NCBI GenBank assembly: GCA_037127255.1
Contig: JBANSL010000003.1
Coordinates: 16,333,314-16,397,313 of the forward strand
Direction: 5' to 3'
Length of the DNA stretch: 64,000 nt
From: Persicaria tinctoria
Lineage: Eukaryota > Streptophyta > Magnoliopsida > Caryophyllales > Polygonaceae
Of this stretch, positions 31,130 through 43,788 are shown in pieces; the first letter of the stretch is position 1; each line of letters opens with the position of its first letter. Made by a program: the position numbers and the translations under genes. The notes below the pieces were generated by a model. It made no database searches, was not told the DNA's origin, and saw only the letters and a list, made by a program, of their open reading frames with translations.

Positions 31130-34100
31130 TGTAAAGGCTCAGATTTTTAAATAATAAATTTTAATAATTAATAAAATAAAAGGGGTTTATGTCAAAAAAT
31201 TCGGATATTTGAAAAATCCTCATATTCGCCTCCGAACATATTTTTATATTATTTTAATTAGATATATTATTATTTTATTTAATTGTAAAAGTGGAATAAA
31301 AATCCGTCCTCGAGCACCAAGTTCCGATTTTAAAATCCTTCCGGCATCGATTTAGAATTTGGATTTTGATGGAATTTGATTCCGATTTCGAGCTCTGAAT
31401 TGAGAATTTAATTCGATTTCGATAGTCTTAAATATATAATTTGAAAGTACGATTAATTTTATCAATTCGTTCGGTTCTAAAACTTAAGTTATTCGTGTGA
31501 GTCGGGATAACATCGAGAGAGCAGGTCTCGGGTAATTGAAATTTGAGATTTGTGAGTATTTTCTTCCTTCTCTCTCTAGGTCTATTGCTTAGCACAACTC
31601 CTTCTAGTCTCTCCCTCACAGTGAACACACCAAAATGGACAAACACCCATTTCCCATCCTTCTCCCTACTGCAATTGCCTTCCTCTATTTGGCAAAATGC
31701 CAATTGAAATTTCAGGCACCCACGCCAATTCAGACCAATTCAGACCCTTTTGTCTGTGCTAGTTCAAAAGAGACAGTAGCAATATGGACTCTTGACCCTC
31801 TTTTCAATTTGAATCCCAAAACCCAAACTTTCCTTCAATCCCTCTTTCCCATCTTTTTCTAATTCATTCCCCAAGCAGCTAACACCATGCTCTCGCCACC
31901 GCCAACACCACCAGCCACCACCTCTTGAGCGCCTCCGTCCGCCCCTCCTCCTCGTCGACAACCGAGCGCCACGCAGCCCACGCTTCCCTGTTTTCCGAGC
32001 ACCTAAACACCAGCCCTTGCTTCTTCCTCCTGGGCAAACCGACGCCGACAGAAGCCACCACCCTCCTTCTCGTCGCTCAGCAGCCGCCGGAGACCTCCCA
32101 GAACTACCCCGGCGCCGCCGCCGACGCCACCAGCTTCCTCGTTCCCTCTGTCCGCTCAAGCAAGGTCGGTCCTGCTTCTCCCTTTCGTTCTGATCCTTTC
32201 ACCATTATAGGTTCTCCTTTAAACCGTCCTCCTCCCGCCCAGGTTCCCCGAAGCTCTTCCCCATCTAATTGTCGCCGGAGCCGCCCTCGAGCATCCCGGA
32301 ATCGGAGATCGGTGCCCTCGGTAATCCCTCTCTTCCTCCTCCCTCCGTTGCTGCGCTTTCGTTCTGTCTGCCCGAGTGTGGTCGGAATTGGGTTTCGATC
32401 TGTTGGGTCGAGTTGGAGTCGGGAAAGGCGCCGCCGGAGAGAGCCTGGGTTTCGTCTCCGCTTCTTCCGTCTCCGTCATCTCTGTTCTCCTGTTGTGAGG
32501 AAGAGGGCAGGTGAGATCCGTATCCTCCTTTTCCTTTAGCTGGGTTGGGCTTTTCCGGGTTATAAGGATGGTATTCGGGTATCGGATCCGGGTTGTGACC
32601 TTTGGATTGGGTTTCTTTGTTTTGGGCTCGGATGGGTAAGTGTGAGAATTGGGCCTGTTTTACTTCTTGGGCCGGGTTGATATGAGAATGGGATGTTGGG
32701 CTGGGTTCCATTGTCTTTCTTTTCAGAATTTAGAATTGGGCTTTTGTGAGTTATTGTTAATGTATATTATTGGTTTTAGGCTATATTATATATTATGGTT
32801 ATGTGATATGATTTATGGTCACTACAAAATTAGTCGGATTTTGGGAAAATGAATTATGAAATTTTATAAACTATGAGCTTATTTTGAAAGTGATATTATT
32901 TGGAATATGTATTTTTATGATGTTTAATAGGTGGTTTAAGAATTTTATGGTGATTTATTGGGTTTAGTTTACTAATATGAATTGAAAAGAAGATTTAACT
33001 ATGGTATTGCATTTTGGTTAAGTATTATTTGGAAACTTATTTAAGAGGGGTTTTTAAGTTTCCCGGAATTACCTCTTAAAGGAATTATTGTCTTGGAAAC
33101 CAAAATGCCGGAATTAACTCTGTAATATGATTTGGAGGTTTTGGTTTTAAGATTTAAATGTTTAATGTCGGGATTCTTTGTCTTGGTTTGATGATGTTGG
33201 TTTTAAGAAGGAAGTTTGAAAGATATTGTTAGTATGATCTTATTTGAGAGTTTATTGAAAGAATGATTTTGGGTGATGTTGATCATATCGGAAAGGTTTT
33301 GAAAAACGGTTTTACTATCGATTGACTTTGAGTATGTTGAGAACTTGGAGTTCGTGTGTATGAATGTTGGACCGGTAGCTTATGAAAATGGCTTGATGAT
33401 AGGTGTATATTGCTTTTGGATTGCTTGTGACTTGCATCTGGGCCCTTTCTTGCGTTATTTTGCTGTTCTGCATCTCCAGGTAAGTCTCTTCGGAGCTTAC
33501 TCAGATTGAATAGAGCTATTCCCTGCCTTAGGTGCATGATATACTAGGTGCTTGCATTCATCATCAGCATGCCATGTAGTACCATGCTAGGTTGCATCGA
33601 TCGTTGAGCATTCTATTTCTTTGTGCGTATGTAAACAGAACGGCCGTTATCTGTGATAGTCCTAGAGTCTTTGCTAGGGTCATAGGGTAGCCCAGCCTCG
33701 TCGGGTACCCTGAGTCAATCGAGTACTTCCTTATATTATGATATGCCTGCGGGCTTTATTGTGGAGCGGGTTAGGCATGCGTGCCGCCCTATTATGAATG
33801 AATGCATTCACGAGCTGGCCAGTCTCCGCCTGTCGGAAGGGGTGGAGGTAGGAGAGGGATATGCCACTTGGCATTGTCTTGGGCCTTTTACAGTATTTCT
33901 GCACATTATTATGAACTAGGAGCATGCTAGTGTGTTTGAATTTCGTACTGCATTAGAGCATCTTTATTAGGTATAGCGTATATGTGTGCTTATGGTTGGG
34001 ATGCAGAGTTAAGTGGGCATCGATCTGATCCCGCTCCAAATCAATTTTTTTAGGAATTATTTATGTTCATCTTATCGGTGCTGTTTGCTTATTGCGCGGG

Positions 34101-34447
34101 TCATTTTGTCGGCGGAGAGTGAGCGCTGGAGTTATAGACTTCACCAGACTCTGATTATATTGTTTTGGATTTATACTTTTGACTCCGTTTTGACCCGGCT
34201 CCGCCGTGGCACTTGTATCTGTACTTTACTTCCGCTTTACTTCCGTTTGAAATGGTTTCCGCGACATAGTCTTAGGACATGTTAAGGGTACCCAACGGCC
34301 CTTCGATGTTTTTAGGGTTTGAAATCCCTCTTTCTAATAACCTTAAAATGAGTTTGAAACCTCGACCCGTACCTGGATTGCAAGATCCGAACAAGGGGTT
34401 TTATCCCTTGAAACGTAACCCGGAAATCATAATTCTGGGCCGTTAAA
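31130..34447 (+). repeat. Left LTR, 3,318 bp
   Basis: It begins TGTAAAGGCTC. A tataatttg-like TATA candidate occurs near 31433, a GC-rich block at about 31860-32530, and it ends GGCCGTTAAA. About 25 substitutions distinguish it from the right LTR by eye, 13 of them between 32189 and 32600. Open frames inside it recur identically in the other LTR and carry no known domain. Confidence 0.95.
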
Positions 34448-37400
34448 AAGATGGTATCAGAGCTGAGGTTGTGCAATTGGGGTACAAAAGGGTCGAGTGT
34501 ATGTTTTGGAAAACCGCCCATGAATTTCAAATGATTTGAAAGTGTTTTAAAGGGGCAAAATGAATTTAAGATGTCTAACCTAAATTGGACTAAGTAATGA
34601 ACTTGACTTGTAATAAAAGAGGAAAACCGACCAGATGGGGTTCGAGTGGGTAGAAAGACGTTAGACCATCCCTATTGGATGTAGTTGGAAATGGGTAGGC
34701 AAAATATCAGCTTGTTCTTTACAGATGGGTTGGGAGACTCCAAGGGGGTCATTATGAGTGTTGTTAACTGATTCTATGCTGAGTGTTTGATATGCTAAGG
34801 TCTAATTGGTATGCCTAACAATTAAATGTGTATTGACTGATTTGTGAAAACGGGATAGTAGGAGTACCCTTGTTTCTGTGAGGTCAAACCCAGCTTGTGT
34901 GGAATAACCCCTTCCATTATGTTAACCCCTTGACGGTTCTATCTAGCATTTTCCTGGATGTCAGTGTCTTCCACGGGAAATTGGGTTGGTAACCACATCG
35001 TGTCGGGAATCATGGTTGGATATTAAGGTTGTCTAAGTGAGTATTGGAAGTTTTGGATGTCACTTTGAGTCAGAAGTAGGGTGTTTCTGGGGCTGTGTTT
35101 CCTTATTCTTATGATGATCAACCAGTGTCTTCTTGCCATAAAGATTCGTACCGGAGTCCCACGGGAAAGAGGGGTGATGAGTCGGTTGGGAAAAGTCAGT
35201 GGTTGCCCTTAGGGATCTCTGTCCGGTTGTAATGGTGACTCTCTTTGAACTGCATGACATGATTTTGTAATCTCTCGCATGTACCTTGTAAATGGTCGTT
35301 GTAAGAAGTTGCTCATGTTATGCCTTGCTTTCTGTCATGATTTGTTTAAGCTCATGTTGTGGTTAGTTACCCTCCTCAAGTATCGTGTTGTGTCCTTCCT
35401 TATATCATGACTATTTGTTGTTATAGCATGTTTACCTGGCTTACTGATCGTATGGTTGATAGGAAGCATGAAACATATGATACGAACTTGCATGATCGTT
35501 ATTTCCTCCTGGATTAGGTTTATGGTAGTGTGATCAAACCCTCCCTGTATGAATGCTTGTACATGATCGCCTTAGCATGATTAATGTTGACGTGTCAATG
35601 CTTATTACTCCTTGTGACGAGAATATGTAGCATCCCCATCTATTTTGTATTCGTTAAATTGACTATTATTGATGATCTTGCAAGTTAATATTGTTGTATG
35701 ATTACGTGCTTTGGATGGAGAGTATGTGGTATAATTGAGTCTTGACAAATGCATGTTTCATCCCAGTATGTGTTGATATGCACTCATGCCCCGTATCCTA
35801 ATCCTATTGCCCATTACTTAAACTCGTATTATGCATCGTTTAACTCTTCTCATGCTTCTATGTCGTGGAATATAATTGAGTGAGTTCTTACCCGTCGTCA
35901 TGAGTAGTTACATGCATCTATCGTACGTCATATTGAGCTTTTAGCATCATGTATGGTCATCGGTTGTGACTTGTGCGAACTTGTATCTTGTCTACGTTGT
36001 TGCTGATTCTCTCTCGAGCTAGGTTCCTGATAGTGTGGTCCTTCCCTCTTTCTATCACCACAACATGTCTTACTCATGCAAGATAATTGATGTTGAATTC
36101 GATGATTGATTGCCTTTCGTAATGGATAATCATAGCATGCTTACATGTTACCACTCGGTAGTGTTTCCCTATTACGTTATGAATTCCTCTTGTGCTGGCA
36201 TAGATGTATGATTTGGCACCTCGCATGATCACACACCATGTTGTATTATTTCGCATATGCATGACGAATGAATGTTAGAATGAATTTAGTCGAGTTACCT
36301 TGATTGTGGTCACGAGTCGATAAGTGCTAGTAGTATCTAGTAGGGCTTATGATTTCCAATATAACTAACTAAAAGGATCACTTGTTGCACTTGATCTATG
36401 ATGTGATGACCATTGTACTATATATGTGCTCTATGATGGTTCGCTCTTAACATGATTATAATATGTCGCCAATGATGCCCTTCTTGTTATTCTGATGATG
36501 CCTCATGATCGTGAATGTTATGTGAACCCCTTTTAATGACTCATGACCCCGTTTGTATCGCATCATGTATCGTTAGTATCATGTAAGATTATGCCTTCTA
36601 AATGCATCTCGTCGTATGATTACGTGCCATACTTGACCTATTATATGACCAGGGTGTTAAGATGAAATAGTTACTATGATGCTCTTATATGATCTCGTAT
36701 GATGCCTAATCTGCTTGCTAGGATATACCTCGTCATGCTATATTTGCCCTCACTTGTTGATGCATACACCATGCTCGTACATTGCTCACATATGCAATAA
36801 TTTCTATGATAAATAAATCCCGTGCATCTTGTTTAAAGTTGTTGAGCATATCTGCTTCCATGGAATCACATACTACTGGTTTCTCTCGCATACATCCATG
36901 TAGGACTTGAGTGTGTCTTTGAAAATGAACACGAATGTTGCCCCTTGAGATAGGTACATGTTAGTGTGGATTAGTGCGATTGATGTGCTCCATGATGAAT
37001 TCGTGTTGCTTGTCGCGATTATAACCTAATAGACCTCCATAAGGGCGTTGTTGCTATTCTCGGGTTAGAGTCTTGTCTTTAGTATTGTCGTCTTTAGTTG
37101 TGGTCCGTGTTTGTCCCCGAAAGGAAATTGGGTTGTCTTCTCTGGTCACTCCCCTATCTCCGCTAACTTGGACCCTATGCGATACGTTCGACGAACGACT
37201 GTATGGAAGAGGAAACGAAAAGTTAGATGGCGATAGAGCAGTGTGGCGGAAGCGTGGGCCCATAACCCACGGGCCTCAGGATCAATGATGTCGACGGAAC
37301 GAGCACGCATCGAGAATTGCGGATACTAAGTACGATATGACTTGCAAGCAGGAGTGTTCTCCATTCGAATTGCTAACCCTTTTGAAATTGTTGGTGATGA

Positions 37401-39751
37401 TATTGCCCTAACCTGACGATGAAATTTACGTGTGGATGTGCTGACTTGGTAATGATTGTTGCCTGATTGTATACTGTCTACGATGGTATGATTTTATCCC
37501 TTACAGTTCTAATGTGTCATGATGTGTTGCTACTCTGAGTTGCTAAGTATGATATAAATTAAATTGCCTATAAAGTATTGCAAATGCTGAAAACCTGAAT
37601 TGTTTATTTTCTGAGGTTATGATGCAACTTGCTATCCTGACTTGATTATGTGCATATATGATGATTGTAATAATAATTGAGCATGATGGTAAACTGAGAC
37701 TTGTTGAACTCATGATGTTATGTTTATAACTGCTGGTTGACATGTTGTAGACCTTATGTTTGATGATTTTCATTATTGCTTAAACCTGTGGGTGAGGTCA
37801 TTGGTAGCGTGGTAGAAGAGTGGTGAAAGAGCTTGAGTGACTAGGATGATCAGGGATGTTATGAGATAAGTCGCAAGAGAGATGTAGGCTTAGGAGAGAC
37901 AGAGTGAGTCTTGGGATTTATGAGAGGCAATGCTTGGGTGATTCTATTAAGCTTTTGGGTAAATCTTCGGTGGGGGTATGGTTAGCTGGGTATGATGCTT
38001 ATGATGTCTTGAGTAGTATATGAAATGCGGGGAATGACTTTTTAGAGTATTGAGGATATAATATTAGAGGGTATTTGAATGTGATGTTAGAGATAGGAGT
38101 TGGATTTTTAGAGGTGGATGGTGTGTGGGAGTGCTTGATGGAATGAGGGGTGAGATTGGAATACCGAAATGAATTGGGATTTCTTCAGGGGATTTTGTCT
38201 GAGTTAACGTTGGCGAGTCTAGAAGAAGATTAGTCTTGGCTTGAGTGTGGAGATGGGCGAGTGGGGATTGAGTTTATTTTGACTGGTATGACGTGAGAAT
38301 TTTCTTGATTATGTGATTCATTTACATTCGCTGGCATGATGTTAGATAGCAACTATGATGGATCTAATACAAAATGATATTACATGTTCATATGCAATAT
38401 TGAAATCTTGTTGAAAGTGACAAATACTAGCATGATATATTGATGCATTGCTATCTTGTTATATATGTTGTCTTAGAGACGTGTTAGGATGTGTTGTGAT
38501 ATGACATACGAACTATGAGATAATAATGTGTTATTACGTAGAGGCATGATGTTTTTATGTGGTAGTAAGCATGATGTTGTACTATATGGTTGCCAAGCAT
38601 GATTATTGATTATGTTAAGTGATGAAATGACTTGAAGTGTGAAAATGACTTGTATATATGAGATATTGATGCATGATTCCTAAACGATCGTTATGCGACA
38701 TTATAATGAGTTGAAATGATGTTTTGTGAACATGTTAACAGTTTGATGATTGATATACGGTTAGATATTTCCTTTTGCTGAATCTTAATGGCATGATTTT
38801 GTTGTGTTGATGTGTTGACAATGAGTTTTGGTTCGTTGACTCTATGATGAGGTGATACTTTTATGACTTCTGATGTGATGTTGAGACGTTTATTATGATT
38901 TTGTTATGTGGTTGAGATGCATATTATGACCCATAGTAGGATGTAGAGATTTTGATGTGACCTTGTGGCACTGTGTTGGCATGCATATGTTTGAGACTTG
39001 TCATATGATGTACTGATTAGAGATTGGTTGGTTATTTGGCTATGCATTTCTTATGGCTTGTGAAGATTGGTTGAATTGAGACTGATAGCTTGTTTTGATT
39101 CTGGAAACTAGGAAGAGAATATGGGATTAGCCCTTAGAGGTGGATGATTCCACCTCCCAGCTTCTGAATTTGATTGTTTGGTATGCGATAAATTGATCTG
39201 GTGGTTGGAAGATTTTGACGAAATCTTAATTTGAAAGGATTTGACTTGTTTTGGTGTAAGGTTGCCTGATTAAACGTAGGATTTGAAGATTTTCAACGGT
39301 TTTGAAAAGGACCAATGTGGATTTTAAAAGAATAAACGTTACCGAAAGTTTCAACGATTTCGAAGCCAATCTTTTTCAATTGCGGAATCCCCTTTAAAAC
39401 CCTTCAAACCCGGGCAACTCTATGATACTTCACGAAGTGGATACAAGCATTTTATGAGGGCGCTTGTAGGGTGCTTGCTAAGACCTAGTGATGACATTGT
39501 AGAACTTTTAGAGTTGTGGTACTTCCGAAAAGTCGAAGCGAGGATGTGATAGGGGCGCTTATCGCATACTTGTCAAGGCCAATTGGAGATGTCACGACCG
39601 TGACTAGGATGTTGTGAGAATCCCGGAAGACGCAACCGAGATGCTTACAAGATCCTTGGACATGGTCCTTGGACTCGTCAATTTCAACTTCATCCCCTAC
39701 TTTATTTTGGTTTTAGTCTCGGGGACGAGACTTATTTTTAGAGGTGGATGA
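34448..39751 (+). other. Interior of the LARD-like element, non-coding
   Basis: 5,304 bp between the LTRs. The PBS sits 4 bases after the left LTR. A purine-rich tract (agaggtggatga, about 39740) precedes the right LTR and can serve as PPT. The interior has no domain-bearing ORF. From about 35300 to 38900 it is enriched for ATGAT/CATGAT words. The region is a template for packaging and reverse transcription rather than for protein. Confidence 0.85.
34452..34463 (+). other. Primer-binding site, initiator-Met tRNA type
   Basis: tggtatcagagc, complementary to the 3' end of plant initiator methionine tRNA, just inside the left LTR. The copia element at 2770-2781 has the identical PBS. Confidence 0.9.
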
Positions 39752-42700
39752 TGTAAAGGCTCGGATTTTTAAATAATAAATTTTAATAATTAATAAAATA
39801 AAAGGGGTTTATGTCAAAAAATTCGGATATTTGAAAAATCCTCATATTCGCCTCCGAACATATTTTTATATTATTTTAATTAGATATATTATTATTTTAT
39901 TTAATTGTAAAAGTGGAATAAAAATCCGTCCTCGAGCACCAAGTTCCGATTTTAAAATCCTTCCGGCATCGATTTAGAATTTGGATTTTGATGGAATTTG
40001 ATTCCGATTTCGAGCTCTGAATTGAGAATTTAATTCGATTTCGATAGTCTTAAATATATAATTTGAAAGTACGATTAATTTTATCAATTCGTTCGGTTCT
40101 AAAACTTAAGTTATTCGTGTGAGTCGGGATAACATCGAGAGAGCAGGTCTCGGGTAATTGAAATTTGAGATTTGTGAGTATTTTCTTCCTTCTCTCTCTA
40201 GGTCTATTGCTTAGCACAACTCCTTCTAGTCTCTCCCTCACAGTGAACACACCAAAATGGACAAACACCCATTTCCCATCCTTCTCCCTACTGCAATTGC
40301 CTTCCTCTATTTGGCAAAATGCCAATTGAAATTTCAGGCACCCACGCCAATTCAGACCAATTCAGACCCTTTTGTCTGTGCTAGTTCAAAAGAGACAGTA
40401 ACAATATGGACTCTTGACCCTCTTTTCAATTTGAATCCCAAAACCCAAACTTTGCTTCAATCCCTCTTTCCCATCTTTTTCTAATTCATTCCCCAAGCAG
40501 CTAACACCATGCTCTCGCCACCGCCAACACCACCAGCCACCACCTCTTGAGCGCCTCCGTCCGCCCCTCCTCCTCGTCGACAACCGAGCGCCACGCAGCC
40601 CACGCTTCCCTGTTTTCCGAGCACCTAAACACCAGCCCTTGCTTCTTCCTCCTGGGCAAACCGACGCCGACAGAAGCCACCACCCTCCTTCTCGTCGCTC
40701 AGCAGCCGCCGGAGACCTCCCAGAACTACCCCGGCGCCGCCGCCGACGCCACCAGCTTCCTCGTTCCCTCTGTCCGCTCAAGCAAGGTCGGTCCTGCTTC
40801 TCCCTTTCGTCCTGATCCTTTCACCATTATAGGTGCTCCTTTAAACCTTCCTCCTCCCGCCTAGGTTCCCCGAAGATCTTCCCCATCTAATTGTCGTCGG
40901 AGCCGCTCTCGAGCATCCCGGAATCGGAGATCGGTGCCCTCGGTAATCCCTCTCTTCCTCCTCCCTCCGTTGCTGCGCTTTCGTTCTGTCTGCCCAAGTG
41001 TGGTCGGAATTGGGTTCCGATCTGTTGGGTCGAGTTGGAGTCGGGAAAGGCGCCGCCGGAGAGAGCCTGGGTTTCGTCTCCGCTTCTTCCGTCTCCGTCG
41101 TCTCTGTTCTCCTGTTGTGAGGAAGAGGGCGGGTGAGATCCGTATCCTCCTTTTCCTTTAGCTGGGCTGGGCTTTTCCGGGTTATAAGGATGGTATTCGG
41201 GTATCGGATCCGGGTTGTGATCTTTGGATTGGGTTTCTTTGTTTTGGGCTCGGATGGGTAAGTGTGAGAATTGGGCCTGTTTTACTTCTTGGGCCGGGTT
41301 GATATGAGAATGGGATGTTGGGCTGGGTTCCATTGTCTTTCTTTTCAGAATTTAGAATTGGGCTTTTGTGAGTTATTGTTAATGTATATTATTGGTTTTA
41401 GGCTATATTATATATTATGGTTAGGTGATATGATTTATGGTCACTACAAAATTAGTCGGATTTTGGGAAAATGAATTATGAAATTTTATAAACTATGAGC
41501 TTATTTTGAAAGTGATATTATTTGGAATATGTATTTTTATGATGTTTAATAGGTGGTTTAAGAATTTTATGGTGATTTATTGGGTTTAGTTTACTAATAT
41601 GAATTGAAAAGAAGATTTAACTATGGTATTGCATTTTGGTTAAGTATTATTTGGAAACTTATTTAAGAGGGGTTTTTAAGTTTCCCGGAATTACCTCTTA
41701 AAGGAATTATTGTCTTGGAAACCAAAATGCCGGAATTAACTCTGTAATATGATTTGGAGGTTTTGGTTTTAAGATTTAAATGTTTAATGTCGGGATTCTT
41801 TGTCTTGGTTTGATGATGTTGGTTTTAAGAAGGAAGTTTGAAAGATATTGTTAGTATGATCTTATTTGAGAGTTTATTGAAAGAATGATTTTGGGTGATG
41901 TTGATCATATCGGAAAGGTTTTGAAAAACGGTTTTACTATCGATTGACTTTGAGTATGTTGAGAACTTGGAGTTCGTGTGTATGAATGTTGGACCGGTAG
42001 CTTATGAAAATGGCTTGATGATAGGTGTATATTGCTTTTGGATTGCTTGTGACTTGCATCTGGGCCCTTTCTTGCGTTATTTTGCTGTTCTGCATCTCCA
42101 GGTAAGTCTCTTCGGAGCTTACTCAGATTGAATAGAGCTATTCCCTGCCTTAGGTGCATGATATACTAGGTGCTTGCATTCATCATCAGCATGCCATGTA
42201 GTACCATGCTAGGTTGCATCGATCGTTGAGCATTCTATTTCTTTGTGCATATGTAAACAGAACGGCCGTTATCTGTGATAGTCCTAGAGTCTTTGCTAGG
42301 GTCATAGGGTAGCCCAGCCTCGTCGGGTACCCTGAGTCAATCGAGTACTTCTTTATATTATGATATGCCTGCGGGCTTTATTGTGGAGCGGGTTAGGCAT
42401 GCGTGCCGCCCTATTATGAATGAATGCATTCACGAGCTGGCCAGTCTCCGCCTGTCGGAAGGGGTGGAGGTAGGAGAGGGATATGCCACTTGGCATTGTC
42501 TTGGGCCCTTTACAGTATTTCTGCACATTATTATGAACTAGGAGCATGCTAGTGTGTTTGAATTTCGTACTGCATTAGAGCATCTTTATTAGGTATAGCG
42601 TATATGTGTGCTTATGGTTGGGATGCAGAGTTAAGTGGGCATCGATCTGATCCCGCTCCAAATCAATTTTTTTAGGAATTATTTATGTTCATCCTATCGG

Positions 42701-43069
42701 TGCTGTTTGCTTATTGCGCGGGTCATTTTGTCGGCGGAGAGTGAGCGCTGGAGTTATAGACTTCACCAGACTCTGATTATATTGTTTTTGATTTATACTT
42801 TTGACTCCGTTTTGACCCGGCTCCGCCGTGGCACTTGTATCTGTACTTTACTTCCGGTTTACTTCCGTTTGAAATGGTTTCCGCGACATAGTCTTAGGAC
42901 AGGTTAAGGGTACCCAACGGCCCTTCGATGTTTTTAGGGTTTGAAATCCCTCTTTCTAATAACCTTAAAATGAGTTTGAAACCTCGACCCGTACCTGGAT
43001 TGCAAGATCCGAACAAGGGGTTTTATCCCTTGAAACGTAACCCGGAAATCATAATTCTGGGCCGTTACA
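39752..43069 (+). repeat. Right LTR, 3,318 bp
   Basis: It starts TGTAAAGGCTC and ends GGCCGTTACA, giving canonical TG...CA ends. It is followed by the target duplication cacat. About 0.75 percent divergence from the left LTR suggests insertion well under one million years ago, using a commonly applied plant rate of about 1.3e-8 per site per year. Confidence 0.95.
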
Positions 43070-43074
43070 CACAT

Positions 43075-43630
43075 TGCATCAAACTCCTCTAAAAAAAACT
43101 CTTAAAAATGATATGACTTGAAATAATGGAATCAGATAACAATTTAAACTTAAAAGGACATACGCCCAATACCCAACGTATACTTGATCAACACCCAATA
43201 CAAATCCTCTAAAATATAATACTTTCTAAATTACTAAATTATTTTCATATTTATTTAATATTACAAAAATTATATACATGCTCTAAACATCTATTTTTAT
43301 AGTCATAGATTTTATTTTTGAAACTTATGTTTTAAAATTTGTTATAATTATATTTCATAAAATAATCCCTTTTTACTTTTAAATTTTTTTGAAAACATGA
43401 CCTGGACCATATATGGGCATATGGATCATACCAGACCACCAGCCCAGTCCAGCCCATCTCGCCCCAAATGACACAAAAACCCAAAAGGGCCAAAACCAAT
43501 GGATGCAGATGCAATACACCAAAAGTACGGTTCCGGCTCACTCACCTCGTTTCTACCGCTGAGAGAGAGCATCGTCATTATCGATCCTTCTTCGTCTCTC
43601 TCCTCCATTCTCATCTGCTTCGTCACTGCT
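43075..43630. other. Upstream region of the AT1G42960-like gene
   Basis: AT-rich DNA (43075-43400) passing into a promoter-like region. The open frames near 43468-43780 overlap the CT-rich leader and have no domain. The young LARD element ends only about 700 bp upstream of the start codon. Confidence 0.4.
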
Positions 43631-43633
43631 CTG

Positions 43634-43654
43634 CTCTCTCTCTCTCTCTCTCTC
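43634..43654 (+). promoter_or_regulatory. (CT)n tract in promoter/5'UTR
   Basis: About ten CT units within a pyrimidine-rich stretch (43590-43700), about 135 bp upstream of the start codon of the AT1G42960-like gene. Such GA/CT tracts and Y-patches are common around plant transcription starts. Confidence 0.6.
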
Positions 43655-43788
43655 CACTCCCAACCTCTTCACGTTCTCTCTCTCGCCTCCATTTTCTTCT
43701 TGACTTCCTTTCACCGTCTTCACTTCCACGACCGTCATCGAGATCATTTCGATCCCTCGCTCTCGTCGCTGCGGTTCAACTCAGCGCC

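Larger units (their letters stand above)
31130..43069 (+). mobile_element. Large non-coding LTR retrotransposon (LARD-like)
   Basis: A complete 11,940-bp element. LTRs of exactly 3,318 bp (31130-34447 and 39752-43069) align with a constant 8,622-bp offset and no indels. The target duplication is cacat (31125-31129 and 43070-43074). The termini are TGTAA...TTACA, although the left LTR ends TTAAA. The PBS tggtatcagagc (34452-34463) matches initiator-Met tRNA. The 5.3-kb interior has no gag, protease, RT, RNase H or integrase on either strand. Very long LTRs with a non-coding interior define LARD-type elements, which must be mobilised in trans, probably by a Ty3/gypsy (Tekay/Del-like) partner; that assignment is inference. 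Confidence 0.93.

Noticed and set aside
31635..32711. Several open frames of 60-204 codons, repeated at 40257-41333
   Set aside because: They are inside the two LTRs of one element, occur on both strands in overlapping frames and have no recognisable domain.
27903..43093. Giant DNA transposon bounded by tttagaggagttttgtgcaa and its near inverse at 43073-43093
   Set aside because: The match is only about 18 of 20 bases, similar words recur nearby (27800, 43205), no TSD was seen and the interval contains unrelated elements.
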